From Tolypeutes matacus (lineage: Eukaryota > Chordata > Mammalia > Cingulata > Chlamyphoridae): a DNA stretch of 64,000 nt. Position 1 is the stretch's first letter, and each line of letters opens with the position of its first letter. The position numbers and the translations under genes were made by a program. The notes under the pieces are model-generated. The model was not told where the DNA came from. It saw nothing but the letters and a program-made list of their open reading frames with translations, and did no database searches. The stretch covers positions 7,691,926 through 7,755,925 of the forward strand of contig JAKSZT010053881.1 in NCBI GenBank assembly GCA_026826555.1. The letters run 5' to 3'. This document shows positions 52,996 through 63,668 of the stretch, piece after piece.

Positions 52996-54339
52996 CCATA
53001 GTATTGAATCACTTGTTATAAAAACATATATTGCTATTATAATTTAAAGAATACCAAATCAAAATCTTTTGGTTTTGTTGTTGTTTTATCAGACAGGAGG
53101 TCTCTGGAAAACTTAAGAGAGGTTCAAACTCAAAGGGTTATAATCGTTATCCAGTATGGTGTGGAGGAGAATCAAGCTTGAGATAGGGATTAATCTAGAT
53201 GACTTTTAGGGTCACTTCCAACATGATTCTATCAGTCTGTAATTCTAACTAGCTGTACCTCTGTCAATTTTTTATTTCAATAGGAAAAAAATAACAAATA
53301 TTCCTGTGGCAGACACACTCAAGTCTCCACCAAAAATGCACATTGTTTTTGATAACCAAAAAAGCATGCCATTTCTATAGGCCTCTTGACAGATTCCCTT
53401 AGACCCCTCTATTTTTTTCTTGGGACTAGGCCTAATATTAGAATATATTATTCTCATGGTTAAATAAGGATATCTCTTAGAGTATTTTCTAATTCTGGAA
53501 TTATATATTGTTGAGTAAATTTTAATTTGGACAAGTATAATGACTTGGTTTTGACTATGAAAATACTTTACCATCTTTCCTTGTAATGAATGATTCCTTC
53601 AAATTAAAATTTACTTATCATCTTAAATCCTATCTACATCCAAATAAAAATTGATACTTATATCCCTGAATCCTTCCAACTAGAGAGTCAAACTGAAAGA
53701 ACCAAGTGAAAAAGTCTTTAAAGAATTAACTCTCCAGAGAACACCACTGAATTCTAGATGTTCAATTTGCTGTAGAAAATATAATAGTAAATATGGTTAT
53801 GTAAAATACAATTTTACATAGAATCATTTGCTCTGTGTTTTAATTAAGGCTCAATTAACTTTTTATTATTTGAAAATGGTAATGTAAAATCATCCCATTT
53901 TCTCCAAAACTATAGATGAAATCCCAAACCAAAAATAGAGTTGCCAAAAGTATGATAAATCAGCAAAGAAGCAGAGAGAGATCACAATGCTTTCAGAATC
54001 AGAAATAATTAAAAATTACACTTCTTGAAATTGAGAAATATATCTTGAGAGACAACACCTAAATCACCCTTTTTCAGTAACAGGATTGTTGTGTTCATGT
54101 TGCAGCAGGAGCTGAATGATTTTGAGAAGTAGAAAAGGTAAAGATAAACAATGAATATACCAATGAGCTACATATGAAGGAAGCAGTCTAAATCTATGAC
54201 CTTGGGGAACGAGTAAGAGAAGAAGTGATGCTTTGTATTGTGTAAAAACCCACAATTGCCTATGCCTACTCACTGGGAAGAATTTAAAGTCTAAATGAAC
54301 TCTAGATTACACAATAGTTTTTTTCAGCAAGTCTGGAAC
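52996..54339. other. Unassigned noncoding DNA
   Basis: A phrase near 53180-53240 (TAATCTAGATGACTTTTAGG, GTCACTTCCAACATG) resembles the tail of the old SINE at 17215. The remainder is unassigned. Confidence 0.35.
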
Positions 54340-54990
54340 ATGGTTCTGGCCCCTCCTCAAAATGAACCACTAACAAATTAGCCAAAGCTCAGAAAGAAGT
54401 GAGATTAAGTCCAAGGAAACATCATTTACTTTGAAGATAAATTATCAAAAAGGAACAAGCAGAGAATGTATCAAAAAATACTTCAAAGGGAAATAAAAGA
54501 GGAAAGGGACAGGAAAATACAAGAGGGAGTCAAAGAAAATGCATCAGAAATGTTGTTTGGAAATGATTAAAATTGGGACCAATACTATGAATTACAAAAT
54601 AACTTTATGAAGTAATTATGTACATAAAACAAGAGCACAAAGCAGATATACAGAGTCTCAAGTAAAAAAGTCAAAAGGAGCTCAGAAAGAAGTGAGATTA
54701 AAAGTAAACCATCATAGAAATGAAAAAAACATTGCTTAAAATACAGTAAAGGTGATGGAGGGGAGAAATTAGAAAACTAGCAAAATAAAGGAAGAGTTCA
54801 AAAAATTTTATATAGAAAATAATAGCTATGGCAATCAGGCAAAGGAAACCCAAACATACAGGTGTCTGGAATTCCTGAAGAAGAAAACTGATATAATAGA
54901 ATAAAATAAAAATATAAAGATGTAACTCAAGAATTAAGGGAGTTAGGTAACAGCGATGAGGCTGGGTCATTAGACATACTGGGAAAAATA
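54340..54990 (+). mobile_element. L1 or HAL1-like ORF1-region remnant
   Basis: A-rich text with GAGTTCAAAAAATTTTATAT, CAGGTGTCTGGAATTCCTG then AAGAAGAAAAC is reminiscent of L1 ORF1 or half-L1 elements. A perfect 22-bp direct repeat starts at 54387 and again at 54680. No ORF1 frame is open. The assignment is tentative. Confidence 0.4.
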
Positions 54991-55019
54991 GGAAAGAAAG
55001 AGGAGATACATGCCCAGGT

Positions 55020-55870
55020 CACTGAGACACGTTCCTATATTTTCTATCTTTATCAAATAATTCTAACATTTGTATCATATTGGTGCTGGGATCCATTGAT
55101 TATCTTTTTCCATGTGAGGCAAGATTTCTTCTTGTTCTTCATGTACGATGTGAGTTTGGATTGCACTCTGGACATTTTTAATATTATGTTATGATATTTT
55201 GGGTCATGTTTAAATCCTCTTTGAAAATGTTGGCATTTTGCTATAGCAACCAATTGACTTGATTGAATTCATGCTGAAAATCCTAACTTGCTTTCTGTGG
55301 ACTATGGTTCCATTCTGATTTTTCTACATTTCTACTGATTGTTTTGTATACTTGTCCTATCAGTTCCTGTAAGAGGATATTAAATCTTCAACTGTGGTTG
55401 AAGATTTGTCTACTACAACTTTTAATTCTTTAATTTTTTTGCTTGTGTTTTGAAGGTCCGTTATTAGGCGAATAGACATTTATAATTGCCATGTCTTCTT
55501 GGTGTATTGACTCTTTTATTACTATAAAATATTCTTTATTTTTGTCTTGAAATTTGTCTAGTCTGATATGTTTATTATTTGCATAATGTATCTTTTTCAT
55601 CCTCTTTATTTCCATCTTTATGTTTATTTTTATTTAAAATCACCTCTTGTAGACTGCATATATTTGGGTCTTGATTTTTTTTTTTTTGTCTGACAGTCTT
55701 TTTCTTTCATTTGAAGTTTTTAGACCACTTATATTTAAAATAATTGTTGATATGATTCAATTGGGTTCTACCATGATATTGTATGTTTTTAATTTGTCTC
55801 ATCTGTTATTTTGTTTCTCCTTCCTCCTTTCCTACTCTCTTTTGACTAATCAAATATTTTAGTAACACAT
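55020..55870 (-). mobile_element. L1M LINE, antisense
   Basis: GTGAGGCAAGATTTCTTCTT, CCATGTCTTCTTGGTGTATT then GACTCTTTTATTAC, GTAGACTGCATATATTTGGG, GACCACTTATATTTAAAATA and TGTTTTTAATTTGTCTC match antisense L1M. The 11-bp hairpin at 55382-55407 lies within it. Confidence 0.75.
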
Positions 55871-57009
55871 TTTAAGATACTGTTTTGCATTTTTAGAGTG
55901 CAAATTGATTGACACAGATATAGGTGCCTTCATAATCTATCCTAAAACTCTTTCTAACTTTTCCTCCATCACCCTGCCTGAGTGCTTCCTCTATGCCCTC
56001 TATAATTTGTCTACTTGAAACTTCTCATTATGCCATTTTATAACTTTCTATGGTTATTTCACTTTCTCAGTGCTATAATATTATCATAAACACTAATGAA
56101 ATTAGTAAAAGTAAAGCCTTAGCCACTAAAGCTGGTATGGGACATTTGATGATATGACATATGGACCAAATATGGAGTAAGGGTTTTAAACATTTTGTAC
56201 TCTTTCTACCTTACCTTCTTTATCTCCAGGTGTTAGTGGGAAACTATTCTTAAGCTATTGCAACACAAGTTTTTGCAGAGTATACATAGAGGAAAATCGT
56301 ACTCCAGTATTGCATAGATTGGTGAAATGTAAAAATAGAAATAGTTAGTCAAGGCTTTTAAAATTGAGTTGATTAAGAATTTTTATCTTCAAGTGTAAAT
56401 TTTGGTCATAGGCAGAATCTAAATTTTTCTGTGGTTAGTATATTAGCTATAATATAAGCAAGTGGCAAATCTCGGGTGAATCCATTTGGATCAGTAGGGG
56501 ACACAGAAGAAGAAAAGAAATTACCAATGATGAGACAGCTAAAAAAAATCTAGACATGACCAAGACAGAGACATTTCTCTTAGCTACTTCTGAATAGAGG
56601 TTACACTAATTCCCTATTAAAAAGGATAAGAGAAGAAGCAAATTATGGTTTTAGCATTCCCGTCATTGTAGATTATGCCTGTATCTATATTTATATCTAT
56701 ATCTACTCACTTAACCATTTATTAAATTGGATATAATTCTTTCCATAGTGTGTATTGAGATCTTATCAATTATTTTTTAAAATTATTTATAGTCTCAAAT
56801 TAAAAGAATCTTCTTAGGTTCTTGGTGAATTTAAGATGAAACCCCTATATCAAGTGGACTCACTTATCAATGCAGTCAACATTATATTATTCATACTGAG
56901 CAGATCAGTTAACCACATCCATTATGGAATTATATACCCATAATTCCCTATGTCATATATATATATGACGTATTCCTCTTCAGATGTATTACACTTTATT
57001 TTTCCTTAT
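55871..57009. other. Unassigned AT-rich noncoding DNA
   Basis: Possibly more decayed LINE at the left (to about 56080), but no motif is convincing. No gene signature. Confidence 0.35.
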
Positions 57010-57265
57010 GGTGTCTTTCCTGCCTAGCCAGCTCTTTCTCTGCTTCTATAGCTGGACAGCCTCTTTTCATTTTTCAAGGCCCAGCTTAATATTATTGCCT
57101 CCGTGAAGCCATTCACAGCTTTAAACAATTTGTTATTTCTTCTTCCATTCCCCCTTGGTACTGTGTTCTTACCTCTACCAAAGCACTTACAATTATATTA
57201 GATTCATCCATTTCTGTGTCTATTTATCCCCCAATCCATGAATTCCATGGTTGCATTTATTTGCA
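57010..57265 (+). mobile_element. L2 LINE, sense
   Basis: TTTTTCAAGGCCCAGCTTAA, CTCCGTGAAGCCATTCACAG, CAAAGCACTTACAATTATA and TCCATGAATTCCATGG follow L2 3' order (CCTTCC/CTGACCAC region into the tail). The tail itself is replaced by purine-rich sequence. Confidence 0.6.
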
Positions 57266-57747
57266 ATTCAGGGAAAGAGGAAAGAAAGAAGAGACAAGGG
57301 CAGAAACAGGGAAGAAAGGAAGAATACCATATCTTGTTCAAATGAAAATGAGCACTCCTTTTTACATTTTAACATCTCTGTAATACAACTGTATTTTACA
57401 ATCAGTTGTCCCTTGGAATCATGTCTAAGCAACAATCCTGACTCAGTCGTCATGTGTGTGCATGAACTTGGTCATTACAAGCAGCATGCCTAAACAACTG
57501 TAAACCCATTTGAAGCCCATTTCGCAAGGAAATGCAAGTCCTGGTTTTGTCTGAACACCTGTTGTCACTTTCTAATAAGTTTAAGAAAGGCTCAACATCA
57601 AAACTTGCAGAATTTGTGCTAGTGGCTTGGAAGAAAATCCCAAAGACAATAGTAAAGCATTATTTTAAGAACAATGCTCTTGATGGAATATTATGTGGAT
57701 AAACACTAATATTGATTTAAACAAATATGCCTCTCTATGTGAAGTTT
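57266..57747. other. Unassigned noncoding DNA
   Basis: Purine-rich start (57270-57325), then single-copy-looking sequence up to the SINE target duplication. Confidence 0.4.
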
Positions 57748-57761
57748 AAGAATACCTTAGC

Positions 57762-57822
57762 TGGGGGCGGGGGTGGGGGGTAAAAATGGATAAAAGTAAA
57801 TAAATAAATAAATCTTAAAAAA
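57762..57822 (+). mobile_element. SINE tail-only insertion, 61 bp
   Basis: Only the G-run and AAATGGATAAAAGTAAATAA tail with a terminal CTTA8 of the dimeric SINE are present, flanked by an exact 14-bp duplication AAGAATACCTTAGC (57748-57761 and 57823-57836). Both tRNA-like domains are missing. This is an extreme 5' truncation during target-primed insertion, and recent given the exact flanks. Confidence 0.92.
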
Positions 57823-57836
57823 AAGAATACCTTAGC

Positions 57837-59099
57837 AAATATTTATGTAATCCATCTTTTAAAAAAAATTATAAAAAATACTTTAGCCAGCTTATTTCAT
57901 CTATATTTTCCTCTTTGGGTAGTCACAAGATTAATATGTGACTTAAAAATATATATATTATATGTCCAAATAAGGTTTTAAAGCTCTTTAAGGAAGCATA
58001 AAACAAATATTCTATGAATTAGGAAGAATTTGGTCCCAGTAATTGACAACATTTTTCCACATCTTAAAAAATCAATGGCAAGATAGAGTCAATGAAGTGT
58101 ATATATTGTATCAGTTTATGAGGACTGGTTAAAAAAATTAATACTAAGGGAAAGTTTGCAATTTTATCAGTCATATCTGGGATTCCTGCACTCTTCAGAG
58201 CCAATTCAAACAAATTTTGTTAGCTAGAGAAAATCCTCCTGAGTAAAATAATTTCTATTATTATTTCCAATACCATTTTCTACTGAACCATGTAGGAAGT
58301 CAGAAAATAATTTAATTTTCTAAAGAATGCATAACTGTCTGAAGAGTTCCTATGACAAAGAACATTTCAAGATTAGCTAACGTTGTTGGATTCTCAAGAG
58401 GACAATATGACAGCTAAGAAAATAATACTTTTGTTTCAACTATTAGATATCCTGAGCTGTTCTTATTTAATTTTAAAAATCATATCATCATCGTAGAATC
58501 TACTTTGTTGAATACCTCCCGTTTTAATTTAGTGAGGAGAACACACGACAAATACCTTCCCACAGTAAACACGCAAATTAGTAGAATGGACAAAGGATTT
58601 GGTTGAGTCAGTTGCATCCATAAAAATAACAGCCATGAGTAGGGATAATAGAAAGAAATGTACTAAATTGAAGAGTCTTTCAAATAAGAACAAAATCCAT
58701 ACACTACTTAATTTTAGCATTATTTTAAGGAAAGCATTTGGGCCCAGGTGTTCACACCAGATCTTCCTTGAAATAATTAATATATTTTTTTGAAGTTTCT
58801 TTTCTTTGCAATTTTAACTAGCCATATCTCTTCCTCCTCTCTCAAATACATGTCCAATTCGCATTGTTAAAAGTCCAAATGTAGACTTCTTCTTACTGCA
58901 AACAATTAGAAAACTGGGCAAAATATATTAAACAACTGTTGCCCAGCATTACATAGCAGATAGTGTAAGACTATTATTCCTGAGAGAGAAACAAACAAGG
59001 TAAGTCACACTGGATGACCAACTCAAGGCAATTTTTAAAAATAATCCATGTAGCTAAGGAGAAATTACAAGTGAAATGAAAAGATATTTTTAGCTTAAA
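57837..59099. other. Unassigned AT-rich noncoding DNA
   Basis: No repeat family or gene identified. Open frames are short and lack domain signatures. Confidence 0.4.
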
Positions 59100-59497
59100 A
59101 AAAAAAATCAAACAATATATCAAAATTTGTGTGATGCAGGCAAAACCATGTACATTGGGAATTTTATAACTTTAAATGATTATAATAGAAAAGGAAAAAG
59201 AACTAAAATCAATAATACACACTTCCACCCTAAAAACCTAGGAAAAGATCAAATTAAACCCCAAGCACCAAAAAGGAAATCATAAAGATAAATAGAAATC
59301 AATGAAATTAAGAAATGAACAGACTACAGAAAATAATTAAAACCAAAAGCTGTTTCTTTGAGAAAAAGAAATCAAGAAAATGGATGAACTTCTAGGCAGC
59401 ATCTATGAAAATCCTACAACTACCATCATATTTCTGTAAGTAAGATCAGGAATAAGGATGCCTACTTTTACCACTTCAATTCAACATTATACTAAAC

Positions 59498-59710
59498 CAG
59501 GGGCTCTTAACCAGGGGTCCACGGACCCCCAAAGGGTCCATGGAAAGACTTCAGGGGGTCCGTGAGCTTGAATTGAAAATTCAAAAAAACTTTATTCTTG
59601 TGAGGACATGTTGGTACTGGTGTGATATATTTATTAAATAATATATAGTATAATGTCAACTTAGTAAGGGATCTGTGGTTTTCACCTGACTGGCAAAAAA
59701 AAAAAAAAGA
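59498..59710. mobile_element. hAT-type miniature element, right end lost
   Basis: Starts with an intact terminal repeat CAGGGGCTCTTAACC and shares GTCCGTGAGCTTGAATTGAA, GTGAGGACATGTTGG and GATATATTTATTAAATAA with the element at 49487. After CTGACTGGCA the sequence becomes an A-run, so the right terminus is missing. Confidence 0.8.
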
Positions 59711-59827
59711 AATAGAAGACATTCATATTGGAAAGAGGTTAAAATGCTTTATTCGCAGATAACATGACCAAATGAAGAAAATCCTAAAGAATCTGAACAA
59801 TATAGGTAAATAAATAAATATGCTACT

Positions 59828-60325
59828 GGGGGCAGATGTGGCTCAAATGGTTGAGCATCCATCTCCCATATGGAGACACCTGGGGTTTGATCCCCAGGAA
59901 CTCCCAGTAAAAAATAAAGAAAAATATAGAAGGCACATGGGCCACCAGGCCCCTTGCGTGAATGCACCATCAGGCCCTGCGAGTGGGTGAGACCCCCCAG
60001 GTCCCCTGTGTGGGTGAGCCGTCAGGCCCCACCGAGCCACGCAGCAAGATGATGACATAACAGGAGAGTGACACAGGGAAGAGCTGAGACGAGATATGCC
60101 GAAAAACCAGGAACTTGGGTGGCGCAGGCAGTAGGATGCTTCTCTCCTATATTGGAGGTTTCCTGGATTGAATCCTGGTGGAGACAGGAAGAGAAGGATG
60201 AGAAGAAAGGGCAGGAAACAGACACAGAGAATTGCTGAGCAAATGGACCAAAAACAGCAGAAACGGGCGGGGGGTGGGGAGTAAAAATGGATAAAAGTAA
60301 ATAAATAAATAAATCTTTTTAAAAA
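59828..60325 (+). mobile_element. Dimeric tRNA-derived xenarthran SINE, sense
   Basis: Same plan as 18261: GGCAGATGTGGCTCAAATGG, a B-box-like GGTTTGATCC, a GTGGGTGAGNCC-repeated spacer, a second domain with GGGTGGCGCAGGCAG and GGATTGAATCC, then the G-run and AAATAAATAAATCTTT tail. Flanks ATGCTACT (59820-59827 and 60326-60333) give only 8 bp. It carries one more spacer unit than the 18261 copy. Confidence 0.88.
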
Positions 60326-60592
60326 ATGCTACTAAAACTAAGAAGTGAGTTTAACAAGGTCACAGAGCAAGGAGTAAATAAATACAAATCAAAATTGTGA
60401 TACAGTAAAAATTATTTTATATATAATCAACAGACAATTAGAATGTGAAATGTCTTAAATACCATTTACAATAGTATCAAAACTATAGAACACATAGGGA
60501 TAAATTTAGCAAAATGAATGTGAAACCTATATACTGAAAACTACAATAATACATTGTCAAGAGTTAATAAAGAATACCTAAATAAATAGTTA

Positions 60593-60866
60593 TATTGTCT
60601 CACAACCTTCTTCTCCTTTCCTGTTTCCTGTAAACCTATCTTCAAGACTCTAGCTCTGTGAGTCTGCTCAATTTGCTTAATTCAGATCAAAGAGGTAATG
60701 TAATATTTGTCTTTCAGTGCCTGGCTTGTTTCACTCAACATAAGGTCCTCAAGATTCATCCATGTTATCCCATATGTTAATACTGCATTCCTTCTTACAG
60801 CTGAGTAATATTCCATTGTATGTATATACCACAATTTGTTTATCCATTTTTCTGTTGATGGACATG
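60593..60866 (-). mobile_element. L1 3' portion, inverted (possible twin-priming arm)
   Basis: TTCAGTGCCTGGCTTGTTTC, AAGATTCATCCATGTTATCC and TAATATTCCATTGTATGTAT are antisense L1 ORF2-end sequence. At 60867 the orientation changes to a sense L1-type 3' UTR, as in 5'-inverted L1 insertions. Confidence 0.6.
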
Positions 60867-61640
60867 CAAATACGGCAGGGGAGGGTTATTGGTTTAGGGT
60901 GTTGGATGTGGGAGACATGCGGGACAGGAAACACCTGGGGCTGGTCTGTAGGGAGTATGTGAGTGTTCATCTTGTCATAGTGTGTTGTATAAATGGGTGG
61001 AAACCCACATAATGAGCGGGAAGGTATTGGACTCCCATCCTGGGGAGTCCTGCTGTGTTCTCAAATAAAGGGGCAGTCATCTTTCAAGAGCATAGGCAGT
61101 GCCTAATAGGGGAGGATAGGCCAGTATGTCAAGCCCTCAATGTTGTTGTAAGTAACTATGAATCTTATTCTTCAAGGCATGAGGCTTGGTGGTTGCTGCG
61201 GGTCCTGAGAGGGGGGAGAGGGAGGAATAGAATAGATGGAACATGGGGCATTTTTGGGGTGATGGAATTGTACTACATGATCTTGCAACGATGGATACAG
61301 GTCATATTAAATTTCATCAAAATTTATAAAAATGTATGATCCAAATATAAACCATTATGTAAATCACTGACAATGGTTAGTAGCAATTTTTCAATATTTG
61401 TAAATCAATTGTAACAAATGTACCATCCACATGTAAAATGTTATTAATAGGGGAAAAGGAGAAAGGGGAAAGGATGTCGGGTATATGGGAATCCCCTATA
61501 TTCTGTATGTGACTGTTCTGTAACCTAAAGCTTCTTTGAAGACAAAATGAAAACAATAAAACACTGGGGAAATAAACAGAAGAAAATGTCACCGTACATA
61601 CAAGGCAACAGATCTTACAGTGATGAAAGACATAATGTCA
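60867..61640 (+). mobile_element. Divergent xenarthran L1-type 3' UTR, copy E
   Basis: Shares landmarks with copies A, C and D but is divergent and shorter: GGAGAGGGAGGAATAG, CATTTTTGGGGTGATGGAAT, ACGATGGATACAGGTCATAT, AATTGTAACAAATGTACCAT and TATGGGAATCCCCTATATTC. After about 61560 comes unassigned sequence up to copy D. Confidence 0.65.
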
Positions 61641-63405
61641 AAAAAATTTTTTTTTAATTTTTTCATTATTTATTGTTTCAAATTTTTTTTAATTTTTAAA
61701 TTTTATTTCTTATTTTTAAAACTACCATGATTTATTTTTCTTATTAATTGTATTTGGTTATTTTGTGGCTTCATTTTTGAAGAAGTTTTTGATCACAGAA
61801 GGGTTACAAGTATGACAGGGGAGAATCATTGGTGAAGGGTATAGGTGATGGGGGATACCTGGGGAGTGGTTCACCTGGGGCATACCTATAAGGCATATAA
61901 ATGTGTTCAAGTGTTCGTGGGGCATTGTCATGGTGGGTGGAGATTCACACAATAACCAAAAGGACATCAAATTCCCATCCTGGGTAGCTCTGCCACATTC
62001 TCTAATGGGACAGCAAGAATCCCCTGAGTGTAGGGGCAGTGACTAGTAAAGGAGGACGGTCCATTGACAGGCCCTTGATATTGATGACTGTACTTATGAA
62101 CCTTTACTTTTGAAATTGAAAGTTAGCCTAGTATTACAGAGTGCCTAAGAATTACTTCCTGAGAAATTCCTTGTTGCTCAAATGTGGCCTCTCTCTAAGC
62201 CAAACTCAGCATATGAATGCATTACCTTCCCCCAGAGTAGGACAGGACTCCCACGGATGAGCCTCCCTGGCACCAAGGGATTATTACCAAGAACCAACTA
62301 ACAATGCAACTGGAAAAAGACCTTAACCAAAAGGGGGAAAATGTAAAGACAAATGAGTTTATATTGTTAAGAGACTTCAAAGTGAGTCAGGAGATCATTC
62401 CAGAGGTTACGGTTATGCACATCTCAGCAGGATCTCATTGACTGACAAAGTAAATACTACCTCAAATATCAGTGCTCCTGCAGGCTCTGGAGACATCTAG
62501 ACACTATAGGCAGGGCAGACAGCTCAGGAGTTTGGCACCCGGCCAGTGGACCCTACTTTGGAACTTATGCTCCCCAGTGTGACAGAGTTGGACTCATTTG
62601 TGATTTCCCTACACTTCTGCCCCTTCTATTTGAACCTATAGTTAGTACTAAACTTGATGGGTGTATGTCCAAGAGACTTAAATCTTTGGGCTGTCCATCT
62701 GGCAGCTAGGCTCTGAATCTCAACAGAGGTGCAACACCTACTCTCCAGTCACCAGGACAACTAACAAGGAGATGATGATGGACAATGCCCATCCCAGGGA
62801 AAAAGAGAGTCTGCAACTGCAAGCAAGATAGTACCATCCATCTGTCCCATGGGATCAAAGCCCCTTCTCAATTAGAGGTGGAGTGGACATCACCATCCCA
62901 GAATCCTCAGGATCGGGGAAAGAAAAATGGACTAGAGTAGACTTAGTTTACTCTAGTCTATTAGTCTATTCTACTATAGACTTATTGTGACTCTAGCAAT
63001 GGAAGAACTTATATCATTGATGTGGAGGGAGTGGCCACTGGAGGTTCTGAGGGGAGGGAGAGGGAAAAACAGGTATAAAATGGGAACATTTTTGGGACTT
63101 GGGAATTGTCCTGAATGACACTGCAATGACAGATACAGGCCATTATATATCTGGTCATAACTACAAGATTATGTGGGAGAGAGTGTAAACTACAACGTAA
63201 ACTATAATCCTTGCTTAGTGGCGATGCTTCAAAACGTGTTCATCAATTGTATCAAATGTACCACACTAGTGAAGGATGTTATTGATGTGGGAAAACATGG
63301 GAGGGGCAGGGATCAGGGCATATGGGAATCCCCTATATTTTTTTATGTAACATTTATGTAATCTAAGTATCTTTTGAAGAAGAACTTAAAAAGAATATTT
63401 AAAAA
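61641..63405 (+). mobile_element. Xenarthran L1-mobilised repeat, long copy D
   Basis: Begins at an A-run/T-run junction like copy A, then TTATTAATTGTATTTGGTTA, AATCATTGGTGAAGG, TTGTTGCTCAAATGTGGCCT, TTCAAAGTGAGTCAGGAG, GGCAGGGCAGACAGCTCAGG, GTGACAGAGTTGGACTC, GCATATGGGAATCCCCTATA and ATGTAATCTAAGTATC. From 62520 on it is closer to copy C than to A by eye. Frame breaks relative to A and C argue against coding. A 10-bp inverted repeat lies at 62930-62939 and 62949-62958. Confidence 0.78.
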
Positions 63406-63668
63406 AAGAATATAAGGACTGTGGTTAACATAGTAAATGTACTATACTAATACATGATGTTAACAATAGGCAGTTCATGGGAAAAAATAAGCCAAATGTC
63501 AGCTTTGGACCATAATTAGTAATATTTTGATAATTTTCCCTTATAATTTGTAACAAGTGTTCCACAATAATGCAAGTATTGGTGGTGGGGTGATGTATGG
63601 AAATTTTGCACATTATGCATGATTGCTTTGTAATATCACAACTTCTTTGATAAAAAAAAATTTTTTTA
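63406..63668 (+). mobile_element. L1-type 3'-UTR fragment G
   Basis: GGACTGTGGTTAACATAGTA, TTTGTAACAAGTGTTCCAC and ATGCATGATTGCTTTGTAAT then CACAACTTCTTTGATAAA is a typical L1 3' terminus. It may be the true end of the L1 whose inverted arm starts at 60593, with copy D inserted inside. Confidence 0.55.

Larger units (their letters stand above)
59100..60592 (+). mobile_element. L1 LINE ORF2 remnant, sense, split by hAT element and SINE
   Basis: L1 ORF2 text: ATCAATGAAATTAAGAAATG, ACCAAAAGCTGTTTCTTTGA, then after an internal deletion TTTACCACTTCAATTCAAC, ATGCTTTATTCGCAGATAAC, GAAAATCCTAAAGAATCTG and TATACTGAAAACTACAATAA. The ATTCGCAGATAACATGAC segment corresponds to the reverse-transcriptase FADD-type motif region of the family, here decayed. 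It resumes at 63669. Confidence 0.75.
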
